Source of the DNA: Caballeronia humi
GTDB taxonomy: Bacteria; Pseudomonadota; Gammaproteobacteria; Burkholderiales; Burkholderiaceae
Length of the DNA: 64,000 nt
Assembly: GCF_001544475.1 (NCBI RefSeq)
Contig: NZ_FCNW02000032.1
Span: 1-64,000 of the forward strand
Direction of reading: 5' to 3'
Position 1 is the first letter of the stretch, and each line of letters opens with the position of its first letter. Below are positions 1 through 9,258 of this stretch, piece after piece. Below the pieces are notes generated by a model, which was not told where the DNA came from, made no database searches, and worked only from the letters and a program-made list of their open reading frames with translations. The position numbers and the translations under genes are program-made.

Positions 1-208
1 CGTTTGATTGGGATTGGCGCTGGAGAGTAAGTGTCGCCCTCACGGTGGAACCGGGCTTGGCTCGCGGACCCACTGTGGCAACTCGCAGTACACCGGATTG
101 GCGCAGCAGTCATACCTCCGTCCTCGCGCTACGCGCTCACACGTCCCGTGCATCGGGCGAAACCGAGGTTCGCGGTGCCGCGTGGCACTGTCCGCCTAGT
201 GACGCTTG
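1..208. other. no recognisable feature
   Basis: No protein, tRNA or clear hairpin is recognised in this stretch upstream of the 3' end of the minus-strand LysR gene. Short open frames here show no family resemblance and no credible ribosome binding site. It may hold the promoter or 3' end of a gene lying outside the window. Confidence 0.4.
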
Positions 209-1099
209 TCACCCTTTCACAGCCTCCTGCAAACAATCCAGCAGCAGCGAGGCCGCAGGCGTCAACGGGCTATCCCTCCTCGTAACGACGCCAACAGAAA
301 TCGCCGGCAGCCGATCCGAGATAGGAAGAACCGCAAGCCCGTCTCCGACCCACTGATGTTCGAGCAGCGGCGCCGGCATCGCGGCGAGCGTATCCGTCCC
401 GCGCAACAACCCATGCGCAATCACAAAACTCGGACACTCAATCACCCGCTGCGGCACCGGCAACCCCATCTCGCCAAACACGTCGAGCAACGCCCGCGTC
501 GAACTCTCCGGCGACGGATTCATCAGCCACTCCGCCTCTGCCAGTTCCGCAAGCGACTCACAATCGCGCAACGGATGATCCGCTCGTCCAACAACCACCG
601 ACCGGCTCTCATATAGCTCAATGTGATCGAACTCCGGCCCGAGATGCTCAGGCACGATCACCGCGACGACAAAATCCAGCGATCCGTCCCGCAGCCTCGG
701 CAACGCGACACCCGGAAAGCCTTCAATAAAACTCACCCGCGCATTCGGCATCTTGCGTCGAAAAGCGCGATACGCCTGCGGCAGAATCGACAGCGCCGCC
801 GCCGGCGTCACGGCCGCGGACACGCTGCCGTCGGCGGCGCCCTTCATCTGGGCAATATCGTCCTCGGCTCGCCGCATCTCGCTCACGATCAATTGCGCGC
901 GGATGCGTAACTGCTGCCCGAACGCGGTCAACTGCACGCCGCGCGCGGTGCGCAAGACAAGCGGCACGCCGAGATCCTGCTCAAGCTCCTTCAGGGCCTT
1001 GGTCAACGCGGCCTGCGACAGATGCAGGCTGCGGGCCGCCGCGCGAATGCTGCCCTGCTCGGCAACAGTCAGGAAAGCACGCAATTGGTGGTACTTCAT
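209..1099 (-). CDS. LysR-family transcriptional regulator
   Basis: This 296-residue protein has the usual LysR length. An N-terminal winged helix-turn-helix spans about residues 1-60 (start MKYHQLRAFLTVAEQGS, then AAARSLHLSQAALTKALKEL), and a periplasmic-binding-like effector domain spans about residues 90-290. It is divergent from the M20 amidohydrolase gene, with a 132-base AT-rich gap between them. That layout is typical of a LysR protein controlling the neighbouring amidohydrolase and transporter genes and its own expression; the target and effector are inferred. The start ATG is the only one that preserves the full helix-turn-helix. Confidence 0.93.
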   Translation of the reverse strand: MKYHQLRAFLTVAEQGSIRAAARSLHLSQAALTKALKELEQDLGVPLVLRTARGVQLTAFGQQLRIRAQLIVSEMRRAEDDIAQMKGAADGSVSAAVTPAAALSILPQAYRAFRRKMPNARVSFIEGFPGVALPRLRDGSLDFVVAVIVPEHLGPEFDHIELYESRSVVVGRADHPLRDCESLAELAEAEWLMNPSPESSTRALLDVFGEMGLPVPQRVIECPSFVIAHGLLRGTDTLAAMPAPLLEHQWVGDGLAVLPISDRLPAISVGVVTRRDSPLTPAASLLLDCLQEAVKG

Positions 1100-1142
1100 A
1101 AGCGAACCCCAAGGGTTATTACCGACAACCAGACGTGTTCAC

Positions 1143-1153
1143 AAATTAAATTT
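1143..1153. promoter_or_regulatory. candidate LysR operator (AT palindrome)
   Basis: AAATT-A-AATTT is a perfect 11-base palindrome in the divergent gap between the LysR gene and the amidohydrolase gene. LysR proteins bind dyads of the T-N11-A type in such gaps. Position and symmetry are seen; binding is inferred. Confidence 0.3.
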
Positions 1154-1231
1154 ACAGTCTTCTGGTTTTCTTTTCGACTTTATATGCTTGATCTCACGAC
1201 GTCACCCACGCCATAAAAGTCAGGAGTCTTC

Positions 1232-2413
1232 ATGCTGTCAGTCGAACCCGTCATCCCCGGCATCACCGCAATCGCGCCCGAATTCGTCGCGGTGCGGCGC
1301 CGCATCCACGCGAACCCGGAACTCGCGTTCCAGGAATCCGCAACGAGCGACCTCGTCGCGGGTCTGCTCGCTGAGTGGGGCTACGAAGTACATCGCGGGC
1401 TGGGGCGGACGGGCGTCGTCGGCGTGTTGCGCGAAGGCAGTGGCGCGCGCCGCATCGGCCTGCGCGCCGACATGGACGCGCTGCCGATCGAGGAAGCGAC
1501 CGGCCTCCCGTACGCGAGCGCCACGCCCAAAACGATGCACGCCTGCGGTCACGACGGCCACACCGCGATGCTCCTATGCGCCGCGCGCTATCTCGCGGAA
1601 AGCCGCCAGTTCTCGGGCACGCTCAACGTGATCTTCCAGCCCGCCGAGGAAGGCGAGGCCGGCGCGCGCGCGATGATCGAGGACGGCCTCTTCGAAAAGT
1701 TTCCGTGCGACGCCGTCTTCGGCCTGCACAACATGCCCGGCTTTGCGGCCGGCGACATGAGCTTCTGCCCGGGGCCGGGCATGGCGTCGTCGGACCGGGT
1801 GACGATCACCGTGCGCGGTCACGGCGGCCACGGCGCGATGCCGCACCTCGCCCGCGATCCGATGCCCGCCGTCGCGTCGATCATGCTCGGGCTGAACAGC
1901 ATCGTCGCGCGCGAGGTCGATGCGCAGAAGCCGGCGGTGGTATCGGTAGGCAGCGTGCAGGCCGGCGATACGCACAACGTCATCCCGCAGACCGCGCTGA
2001 TGAAGCTCTCCGTGCGCGCGCTCGATGCCGGCGTGCGAAAACTCCTGCAGGAACGCATCACGGCACTGGTCCACGCGCAGGCCGCGGCGTACGGTTGCAC
2101 GGCGGACATCGACTACGAACTCGGCTATCCAGTGCTCGTGAACCACGCGGAGCAGACCGCCTTCGCAACCGACGTCGCGACGAAAATGCTCGGCGCGCAA
2201 CGCGTCGATGCCGCCGCCGCGCCGCTCATGGGCAGCGAGGACTTCGCGTTCATGCTGGAAGCCTGTCCGGGCACCTACGCGTGGATCGGCAACGGCATCG
2301 GCAGCAAGGGCGGCTGTATGGTCCACAACCCGGGCTACGACTTCAACGACGACATCCTCGCGATCGGCGCAAGCTACTGGGTGCGCCTTGCCGAAGCCTG
2401 TCTGGCCGACTGA
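1232..2413 (+). CDS. M20 family metallo-amidohydrolase (hippurate hydrolase-like)
   Basis: The 393-residue product belongs to the M20D amidohydrolase/aminoacylase family, which hydrolyses N-acyl amino acids (hippurate, N-acetyl or IAA-amino acid conjugates) in the cytoplasm. The metal-binding segment HACGHDGHT lies at residues 103-111 (Cys105 and His107 are expected ligands). An AEEGEAG segment (metal/catalytic Glu) and a dimerisation lid containing HGGHGAMPH follow, and a C-terminal MGSEDFAFM motif completes the catalytic domain. It precedes an MHS transporter by 46 bases, so the pair probably imports and cleaves an acylated amino acid. The exact substrate is not readable from sequence. Confidence 0.92.
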   Translation: MLSVEPVIPGITAIAPEFVAVRRRIHANPELAFQESATSDLVAGLLAEWGYEVHRGLGRTGVVGVLREGSGARRIGLRADMDALPIEEATGLPYASATPKTMHACGHDGHTAMLLCAARYLAESRQFSGTLNVIFQPAEEGEAGARAMIEDGLFEKFPCDAVFGLHNMPGFAAGDMSFCPGPGMASSDRVTITVRGHGGHGAMPHLARDPMPAVASIMLGLNSIVAREVDAQKPAVVSVGSVQAGDTHNVIPQTALMKLSVRALDAGVRKLLQERITALVHAQAAAYGCTADIDYELGYPVLVNHAEQTAFATDVATKMLGAQRVDAAAAPLMGSEDFAFMLEACPGTYAWIGNGIGSKGGCMVHNPGYDFNDDILAIGASYWVRLAEACLAD

Positions 2414-2459
2414 TTCTCAAAGCCTTTCCCTTCCGCCGCACCGCGTACTGAGACAAATC

Positions 2460-3773
2460 ATGGAAACATCCACGCTGGCAACGATTCCTGAAACACCCGT
2501 CCCGCCGCTCAGTCGCAAGCAAAGCCGTACGCGGCTCGTGACGGCGGCGGCGGTCGGCAATGCGCTCGAGTTCTACGACTTCACCGTCTACGGCTTTTTC
2601 GCGCTGTTGATCGGCAAGCTGTTTTTCCCGGTGCACGATCCGATCGGGCAATTGCTGCTGGCGGTCGCGAGCTTCGGCGTCGGGTTTTTCACGCGGCCGG
2701 TCGGCGGGCTGCTGATCGGCATGTACGCCGATCGCGCGGGCCGCAAGAAGGCGATGGTCCTCACGCTGCTCCTGATGGCGCTCGGCACCGCGCTGATCGC
2801 GATTGCGCCGACTTATGCACAGGCGGGCATCGCGGGGCCGATCATCCTGGTCGTCGCGCGGCTGATTCAGGGCTTTTCGGCGGGCGGCGAAGTCGGCGCT
2901 TCGACGACGCTCCTGCTCGAACAGGCGCCCGCGAACCGGCGAGGTCTCTACGCGTCGTGGCAGTTCGCGAGTCAAGGTCTTGCCGCGCTGGCCGGCGCGC
3001 TGACGGGCGTCTGCCTGACGGCGTCGCTTTCGCCCGCGCAACTGGAAAGCTGGGGCTGGCGCGTGCCGTTCGTGATCGGCACCTTGATTGTGCCGGTCGG
3101 CTGGTGGCTGCGCCGCACGCTCGAAGAAGAACCGCCCGCGGCGAAAGTCGAGAAAGCGCCGAAACTGCCGCTGATCGACGTGCTGCGCGATCACCGGCGC
3201 GCCGTGCTCACCGGCCTCGGCCTTACGATCGGCGGGACGGCGGCGCATTTCATCATCGTCTTCTATCTGTCGATCTACGGCGTCAAGATGCTCGCGCTGC
3301 CCGCATGGACGGCGATGCTTTCGGGCTGCGTCTCGGGCGCGATCCTGTTCGCGCTGTGCCCGATCGGCGGCTATCTGTCGGATCGTTTCGGACGCAAGCG
3401 CATGGCCCAGGCGACGCGCATCGTGTTGATGCTCGCGATCTATCCGGCGTTTGTCGCGCTGAACCGCTGGCCGTCGGCGGGGACGCTGCTCGCCGTCGTC
3501 ACCGCGCTTTCCTGCGTGCACGCGATCAACATCGGCGGCGTCGGTGCGATGCTCGGCGAGTTGTTCCCGCGGGCAGTCCGCGCGACGGGCGCCGCCGTGG
3601 TGTACAGCGTGGGCGTCGCTATCTTCGGCGGATTCGCGCAGTTCTTCGTGACCTCGCTGATCGTCGTGACGGGCAGCGCGCTCGCGCCGGCCTGGTACGT
3701 GATCGCGTGCGGCCTTCTGAGCCTGATCGGCGTGGCGTTCATGCGCGAAGGCGCGGGCACGGCGATCGACTGA
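2460..3773 (+). CDS. MFS transporter, metabolite:H+ symporter (MHS) type
   Basis: This 437-residue protein has twelve predicted membrane segments. The N-terminal GNALEFYDFTVYGFFALL signature and the RAGRKKAM loop are typical of the MHS branch (citrate, proline/betaine, shikimate and dicarboxylate symporters). A long upstream open frame exists, but the ATG at 2460 gives the family N-terminus and fits directly behind the amidohydrolase gene. It is likely the inner-membrane importer for the substrate or product of the upstream M20 enzyme (inference). Confidence 0.92.
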   Translation: METSTLATIPETPVPPLSRKQSRTRLVTAAAVGNALEFYDFTVYGFFALLIGKLFFPVHDPIGQLLLAVASFGVGFFTRPVGGLLIGMYADRAGRKKAMVLTLLLMALGTALIAIAPTYAQAGIAGPIILVVARLIQGFSAGGEVGASTTLLLEQAPANRRGLYASWQFASQGLAALAGALTGVCLTASLSPAQLESWGWRVPFVIGTLIVPVGWWLRRTLEEEPPAAKVEKAPKLPLIDVLRDHRRAVLTGLGLTIGGTAAHFIIVFYLSIYGVKMLALPAWTAMLSGCVSGAILFALCPIGGYLSDRFGRKRMAQATRIVLMLAIYPAFVALNRWPSAGTLLAVVTALSCVHAINIGGVGAMLGELFPRAVRATGAAVVYSVGVAIFGGFAQFFVTSLIVVTGSALAPAWYVIACGLLSLIGVAFMREGAGTAID

Positions 3774-3808
3774 AATCGACATTGTTAAAGCAAATGGAAT
3801 GAACTTGC

Positions 3809-3835
3809 CGCGCACCGGGGGATTATCCCGGCGCG
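3809..3835. terminator. GC-rich hairpin after transporter gene
   Basis: CGCG-ca-CCGGG pairs with CCCGGCGCG around a 7-base loop. It lies 36 bases after the transporter stop and before the next gene. There is no T-tract, so it is only a possible terminator or mRNA-stabilising hairpin. Confidence 0.35.
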
Positions 3836-3888
3836 AACTTGCTTCATGATTCGTCTCATCGACTCACTCATCGAAGAGGACACGAATC

Positions 3889-4632
3889 ATGAACACAAGC
3901 ACAAACGGCAAGGTTGCAATCGTCACCGGAGCGTCGCGCGGCATCGGCGCGGCGATCGCGAAGCGGCTTGCAGAAGATGGCTTCGCCGTCGTGGTGAACT
4001 ACGCGTCGAGTTCAAAGGAAGCGGATGCGCTCGTCGCCGAACTCGCGGCTTCTGGCGCGAAGGCGATCGTGGTGAAGGCGGACGTAGCAAAGCCCGACGA
4101 AGTGCGCGCGATGTTCGCGACGGCGGAAGCGCAACTCGGCAAGATCGACGTGCTCGTGAACAACGCGGGCGTTCTGAAGACGGTGCCGCTCGCTGAGACC
4201 TCCGACGCGCTCTACGACCAGACCTTCGACATCAACGTTCGCGGCACTTTCAACACGCTTCGCGAGGCGGCGGCGCGTCTCGCGGACGGCGGGCGCATCG
4301 TCAATTTCTCGAGCACGACGCTCGCGCTCAATATGCCCGGGTATGCGGTCTATAACGCGACGAAGGCGGCCGTGGAGGCGTTTACCCATGTTTTCGCGAA
4401 GGAACTACGGGGACGCAACATCACGGTGAACGCCGTGGCGCCGGGGCCGATCGCGACGTCGCTCTTTCTCGACGGGAAGACCGACGAACAGATCCAGGCC
4501 TTCGCAAAGATGCCGCCGCTGCAACGCCTCGGGCAGCCGGAGGACATCGCGTCGGTAGTGGCGTTCCTCGTGAGCCCCGACTCGGGCTGGGTGAACGGGC
4601 AGATCCTGCGGGCCAACGGCGGTCTCGCCTGA
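3889..4632 (+). CDS. SDR family oxidoreductase (classical short-chain dehydrogenase)
   Basis: The 247-residue protein is a classical SDR with the cofactor motif TGASRGIGAAIAKRLAEDGF near residues 14-33, NNAG near residue 90 and the active-site YNATK motif. A good GAGGA Shine-Dalgarno lies about 9 bases before the ATG. It resembles the 3-oxoacyl-ACP reductase/glucose dehydrogenase-like group, acting in the cytoplasm with NAD(P)H; the substrate is unknown. It stands alone between two hairpins and is probably monocistronic. Confidence 0.92.
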   Translation: MNTSTNGKVAIVTGASRGIGAAIAKRLAEDGFAVVVNYASSSKEADALVAELAASGAKAIVVKADVAKPDEVRAMFATAEAQLGKIDVLVNNAGVLKTVPLAETSDALYDQTFDINVRGTFNTLREAAARLADGGRIVNFSSTTLALNMPGYAVYNATKAAVEAFTHVFAKELRGRNITVNAVAPGPIATSLFLDGKTDEQIQAFAKMPPLQRLGQPEDIASVVAFLVSPDSGWVNGQILRANGGLA

Positions 4633-4644
4633 TATGGACGCAAC

Positions 4645-4668
4645 GGCGATTGCCCCTCGGCAATCGCC
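4645..4668 (+). terminator. strong hairpin downstream of SDR gene
   Basis: GGCGATTGCC and GGCAATCGCC form a perfect 10-bp stem around a CCTC loop, 13 bases after the SDR stop. The stem is strong, but no T-run follows on either strand, so termination is likely but not certain. Confidence 0.5.
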
Positions 4669-4879
4669 ATCTCACGCACCAGAAAAGCGCATCCCCGCGC
4701 ACTCGTTTGAAGCAGCGTCATCACGCCGTTCAAAAAATCCCGCTCGCACAATGCCAAAAAAATGGCATACGCTTTGCTTTTTCCTACGATACTGAGATAG
4801 ACCTCGCGTCGAATCCCGGCGGCCTCCGCGCTGTCGCACAGGCGGCGTAAACAACCGCGCTCAGAATAGGACGCACACG

Positions 4880-6286
4880 ATGCAGATCTACGATGAAATG
4901 CGTCAAGACCAGGCCGTGCGTGAGCATTACGCGCGCTTTTCCCGCTGGCTGACCGCGCAGACGCCCGAGACAATCACGCGAAAACGCGCGGAAGCCAACC
5001 TGCTGTTTCGCCGCGTCGGCATCACGTTCGCGGTGAATGGCGACCTCTCGGGCACCGAGCGGCTGATCCCCTTCGACATGATCCCGCGCATCATTCCCGG
5101 CGACGAATGGCGCACGCTCGAAGCCGGATTGCGACAGCGCGTGCGGGCGCTGAACCTCTTCATCCACGACATCTATCACGATCACGACATCGTGCGCGCC
5201 GGCCGCGTGCCCGCCGAGCAGGTCTACACGAACGCGCAGTACCGGCCGGAGATGCAGGGCGTCGACGTGCCGCTCGACGTCTACGCGCACATCGCGGGTG
5301 TCGACGTCGTGCGCGCGGGCGAGGCGGGCGAGTTCTACGTGCTGGAGGACAACCTGCGCGTGCCATCGGGCGTTTCGTACATGCTGGAAAACCGCAAGAT
5401 GATGATGCGGCTCTTCCCCGAGCTCTTCGTGCAGAACCGCGTCGCGCCGGTCGCGCACTATCCGGACCTGCTGCTCGATACGCTGCGCTCGATCGCGCCG
5501 GAAGGCGTCGACGATCCGGTCGTCGTCGTTCTCACGCCCGGCATGTACAACTCGGCGTACTTCGAGCACTCGTTTCTCGCGCAGCAGATGGGCGTGGAAC
5601 TGGTGGAGGGCAAGGACCTCTTCGTCGACGAAAACTACGTCTTCATGCGCACGACGCAAGGCCCGCGCCGCGTCGACGTGATCTACCGGCGCCTCGACGA
5701 CGATTTCCTCGATCCGCTCGCCTTCCGCGCCGACTCGGCGCTCGGCGTGCCGGGGCTTTTGACGTCGTACCGCGCGGGACGCGTGGCGCTCGCGAACGCG
5801 ATGGGCACAGGCATCGCCGACGACAAATCGATCTATCCGTTCGTCCCCGACATGATCGAGTTCTATCTCGGCGAAAAGCCTATTCTGAACAATGTGCCGA
5901 CCTACCAGTGCCGCAAGGCCGACGACCTCGCGTACACGCTCGCGCACCTGCCGGAACTCGTCGTGAAGGAAGTGCACGGCGCGGGCGGCTACGGCATGCT
6001 GGTCGGGCCCGCGGCGAGCGCCGCCGAGATCGAGTCGTTCCGCGCGCGGCTCCTCGCGCGGCCGAGCGGCTATATCGCGCAGCCGACGCTCGCGCTGTCC
6101 GCGTGTCCGACATTCGTTGAATCGGGCGTGGCGCCGCGCCATATCGACCTGCGTCCGTTCGTGCTGTCCGGCCGCGAAGTGACGATGTGCGCGGGCGGAT
6201 TGACGCGTGTTGCGTTGAAAGAAGGGTCGCTGGTGGTGAATTCGTCGCAGGGCGGCGGCACGAAAGACACCTGGATGGTGGACTGA
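4880..6286 (+). CDS. circularly permuted type 2 ATP-grasp protein (Anbu operon)
   Basis: The 468-residue protein matches the circularly permuted ATP-grasp family (DUF404/DUF407). Typical segments are the N-terminal YDEMRQDQAVREHY, GITFAVNGD, the IPFDMIPRIIP segment, and the C-terminal VVKEVHGAGGYGML and SSQGGGTKDTWMVD. ATP-grasp enzymes join a carboxylate to an amine, so a peptide-like or amide product is expected, but no product is known. It is the first gene of the conserved set ATP-grasp, alpha-E, transglutaminase-like, Anbu, which suggests that the four proteins make and process a common peptide. Confidence 0.93.
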   Translation: MQIYDEMRQDQAVREHYARFSRWLTAQTPETITRKRAEANLLFRRVGITFAVNGDLSGTERLIPFDMIPRIIPGDEWRTLEAGLRQRVRALNLFIHDIYHDHDIVRAGRVPAEQVYTNAQYRPEMQGVDVPLDVYAHIAGVDVVRAGEAGEFYVLEDNLRVPSGVSYMLENRKMMMRLFPELFVQNRVAPVAHYPDLLLDTLRSIAPEGVDDPVVVVLTPGMYNSAYFEHSFLAQQMGVELVEGKDLFVDENYVFMRTTQGPRRVDVIYRRLDDDFLDPLAFRADSALGVPGLLTSYRAGRVALANAMGTGIADDKSIYPFVPDMIEFYLGEKPILNNVPTYQCRKADDLAYTLAHLPELVVKEVHGAGGYGMLVGPAASAAEIESFRARLLARPSGYIAQPTLALSACPTFVESGVAPRHIDLRPFVLSGREVTMCAGGLTRVALKEGSLVVNSSQGGGTKDTWMVD

Positions 6287-6337
6287 CGTCGCGCATGTAC
6301 GGCAAGAAACCGCAAACAGAATGAACGGAACCTCATC

Positions 6338-7291
6338 ATGCTAAGCCGCACCGCCGATCACCTGTTCTGGATGGCGCGTTACATGGAGCGCGCCGAGAAC
6401 ACCTCGCGCATGCTCGACATCAATTCGCAGGGCCTCCTGCTGCCGCAGACCCCCGAACAGGAAGCGCGCGCCCAGCGTTCGGTGCTGCGCATCTCGGAGC
6501 TGGAGGAGAGCTTCGCGGCGCGCCATCCCGATTCCGATTCGCGCGCCGACATGCTCGATTTCATGGTCGCGGACGCGGGCAATCCGTCGAGCATCATCGC
6601 GTGCCTGCACGCGACCCGCGAGAACGCCCGAGCCGTGCGCGGCACGCTCACGACTGAAGGCTGGGAGACGATCAACTTCACGTGGCTCGAATTCAACGAG
6701 CGGCTAGCGTCGGGCGAGTTGCAGCGCAGCCCCGATACGCTCTTCGAGTGGGTCAAATACCGCTCGAACCTGTGTCGCGGCGTGATGGTCGGCACGGCGC
6801 TGCGCGACGACGCGTTCTATTTCATGCAGATCGGCACGTACCTGGAACGCGCGGACAACACGGCGCGCATTCTCGACGTGCGTTTCGCCGATGCCGAGCC
6901 GAATTCACGCGAAGCGGCGCGTCAACTGGAAGATTTTTATTACTGGACGTCCATTTTGAGTTCGGTTTCCGCGCTCGAAATCTATCGCAAGGTGTATCGC
7001 GACGTGGTGACGCCGTCGCGGGTCGTCGAATTGCTGATCCTGAACGAGGCGATGCCGCGCTCGCTGCTCGCATCGCTCGATGGCGTCTGCGAGACGCTCG
7101 TCAAGCTGCGCACGAGCAATTCAAATGAGTGCGAACGCTTCGCGGGCAAGCTGCGCGCCGACGTGCTCTACGCCGATATCCGCCAGATCCTGGAGACCGG
7201 CGTGCACGCGTACCTCACGCAGTTTTTGAAGCGCGTCGACGAACTCGGCGTGCGCGTGATGCGCGCGTTCCTCATGCTTCCCCTTGCCTGA
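6338..7291 (+). CDS. alpha-E domain protein (DUF403), Anbu operon
   Basis: The 317-residue, mostly alpha-helical protein starts MLSRTADHLFWMARYMERAENTSRM, with that N-terminus split here as MLSRTADHLFWMARY and MERAEN, the hallmark of the alpha-E family. It contains a second ERADNTARILDVRF segment near residue 170. The biochemical role is unknown. It follows the ATP-grasp gene by 51 bases and precedes the transglutaminase-like gene by 27 bases, in the order found in many Anbu loci, and is probably a partner of the ATP-grasp enzyme. Confidence 0.93.
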   Translation: MLSRTADHLFWMARYMERAENTSRMLDINSQGLLLPQTPEQEARAQRSVLRISELEESFAARHPDSDSRADMLDFMVADAGNPSSIIACLHATRENARAVRGTLTTEGWETINFTWLEFNERLASGELQRSPDTLFEWVKYRSNLCRGVMVGTALRDDAFYFMQIGTYLERADNTARILDVRFADAEPNSREAARQLEDFYYWTSILSSVSALEIYRKVYRDVVTPSRVVELLILNEAMPRSLLASLDGVCETLVKLRTSNSNECERFAGKLRADVLYADIRQILETGVHAYLTQFLKRVDELGVRVMRAFLMLPLA

Positions 7292-7318
7292 CGTGGCACG
7301 AACAAGTAAGGACTGACC

Positions 7319-8116
7319 ATGCTCTTGACGATTCGCCACGACACGAACTACCGCTACGCCGCGCCCGTCCAGTATTCGATCCAGCAACTGCGGCTCACGC
7401 CGGGCAACGGCTCGTCGCAGCTCGTGCGGCATTGGCACATCGAGGCGCCGGCGAAGCTCGACGTCGCCCGCGATGCCTACGGCAATACGCTGCACACGCT
7501 CGTGCTGACGAAGGCGCATAGCGAAATCCACCTGACGGTGGCGGGCGAAGTCGAAACCACGCCGCTCGACGACGGCCGTCTCTACGACGATCCCGGCCCG
7601 ATCCCGCTCGAACACTACACGTGCCCGACTGCCCTGACCGAGCCCGACGCAGCGATCCGCGAACTGGCGCATCAAGTGCCGTCGATCGATTCGCCCGCTT
7701 CGCTGATGGCGCTCGCGGAGCGCATCGCGGCGCGCGTGAGTTTCCAGCCGGGCGTGACCGAGGTCACGAGCACGGCCGCGCAGGCGCTCGAACTGGGCAA
7801 CGGCGTCTGCCAGGATCACGCGCATCTGATGCTCGCGTGCTGCCGCGCGCGCGGCGTGCCGGCGCGCTATGTGAGCGGCTACGTGGAGCCGGGCGCGGTC
7901 GATCACGCCGCGAGCCATGCGTGGGTCGACGTGTGGATCGACGAGGGCTGGGTGTCGGTCGACGTCACGCATACGCGCTTCGCGAGCGACCGCTACTGCC
8001 GGCTCGCGGTCGCCCGCGACTACGAGGCGGCGGCGCCGGTGCGCGGCTCGCGCGTCGGCGGCAAGGAGGAGCACCTGAGCGTGCATGTGTCCGTGGACGC
8101 ACAACTCGACCAATAA
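7319..8116 (+). CDS. transglutaminase-like cysteine protease (Anbu operon)
   Basis: The 265-residue protein has an N-terminal bacterial transglutaminase-like beta domain beginning LLTIRHDTNYRYAAPVQ and a C-terminal catalytic domain. The Cys is in NGVCQDHAHLM near residue 163, the His in ASHAWVDVW and the Asp in VDVTHTRF. Members are papain-fold proteases or amide-bond-forming enzymes. Its place between alpha-E and Anbu genes suggests that it trims or crosslinks the product of the ATP-grasp/alpha-E pair (inference). Confidence 0.93.
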   Translation: MLLTIRHDTNYRYAAPVQYSIQQLRLTPGNGSSQLVRHWHIEAPAKLDVARDAYGNTLHTLVLTKAHSEIHLTVAGEVETTPLDDGRLYDDPGPIPLEHYTCPTALTEPDAAIRELAHQVPSIDSPASLMALAERIAARVSFQPGVTEVTSTAAQALELGNGVCQDHAHLMLACCRARGVPARYVSGYVEPGAVDHAASHAWVDVWIDEGWVSVDVTHTRFASDRYCRLAVARDYEAAAPVRGSRVGGKEEHLSVHVSVDAQLDQ

Positions 8117-8268
8117 TTGCCTTCGATACTCAGGACATCGCCGGAATCTGCCGTAAAGTTAGGAAAAGGCTCATTGACGTGCGAAACACCGTGTATCGCG
8201 GCCCATGAATGCCGCCTCGCGAAGGCCCCAGTACAATGGCGCCTTTGCATTTTCCGGAATAGAAAGTC

Positions 8269-9126
8269 ATGACTTATTGCGTGGGCATGTGCGTGGACGA
8301 CGGGCTCGTTTTTCTGTCCGACACGCGCACCAACGCCGGCGTCGACCATGTGAGCGCCGCGCGCAAGATGGCCGTTTTCGAGCAACCGGGCGAGCGGGTT
8401 CTGGTGCTGCTCGCGGCCGGCAACCTCGCGCTGACGCAGGCCGTCACGCATCTGCTCGCCGCGCCGGCCGATCCTTCCAAACCGACGCTCTATAACGCCG
8501 CGAACATGGCGGAAGCGGCGCGCATCGTCGGCGATGCGGTGCGCGAGGTGCACAAGCGCGATGCGCTCTCGCTCGCGGAATTCAGCGTCGACTTCAATTG
8601 CAGCTTCATTCTCGGCGGCCAGATCGGCACGCAGGCTCCGCGCCTTTTCATGATCTACGCGGCGGGCAATTTCGTGGAATCGACGCGCGTGAGCCCGTAT
8701 TTCCAGATTGGGGAATCGAAATACGGCAAGCCGATCATCGACCGCGTGATTACGCCGACCACGCCGCTCGACGAGGTCTCGAAGTGCGCGCTGATTTCGA
8801 TGGATTCGACGCTGCGCTCGAATCTGTCGGTAGGGTTGCCGCTCGACTTGCTGGTCTACGAGAAAGATTCGCTGCGCGTAACGCGCTTCGCGTCGCTCGA
8901 CAACGACAGCGAGTATTTTCAGATGATCCATCGGACGTGGGGCGAGCGGCTGCGGCAAATTTTCGGGGAGATTCCGAATCCGTCGTGGACCGATTCCGCC
9001 GACGTGCCGCGTCGTCCGCGCGAGCAGGCTTCGACCGTGCCGCGGCTCGTGATCGGCGATTTGCCTTGCCCCGAGGCGCCCGCGCAGACGCTGGCGCAGA
9101 CCGACCGCGGCGCGACGCAGCAATAA
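8269..9126 (+). CDS. Anbu proteasome-like peptidase
   Basis: The 285-residue protein is the ancestral beta-subunit (Anbu) type of proteasome/HslV relative. After removal of Met the chain begins TYCVGMCVDDGLVFLSDTRT, giving the N-terminal threonine nucleophile, with Asp17 and a Lys at 32 (mature numbering) at the expected catalytic positions. Anbu assembles into open helical rings in characterised homologues. A 152-base gap separates it from the transglutaminase-like gene. A TACAAT-like -10 lies at 8232-8237, so it may have its own promoter, but the four genes form the known Anbu neighbourhood. Confidence 0.92.
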   Translation: MTYCVGMCVDDGLVFLSDTRTNAGVDHVSAARKMAVFEQPGERVLVLLAAGNLALTQAVTHLLAAPADPSKPTLYNAANMAEAARIVGDAVREVHKRDALSLAEFSVDFNCSFILGGQIGTQAPRLFMIYAAGNFVESTRVSPYFQIGESKYGKPIIDRVITPTTPLDEVSKCALISMDSTLRSNLSVGLPLDLLVYEKDSLRVTRFASLDNDSEYFQMIHRTWGERLRQIFGEIPNPSWTDSADVPRRPREQASTVPRLVIGDLPCPEAPAQTLAQTDRGATQQ

Positions 9127-9258
9127 TAAGGGTGTGGAGGCGGTGCGGTCCCGCGTCCGTGCGGCGCCGGAGGCGGGGCACAGACCAAGCCGCCGCTCAA
9201 AGCGCCGCGCCGCTTGACGTGTCGAGCCGCGCAAGGCGCCACGCTGCTCAAATCCCTC

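Noticed and set aside
2343-3815. Minus-strand frame opposite the MHS transporter
   Set aside because: It has charged, repetitive shadow composition; the plus-strand transporter is convincing.
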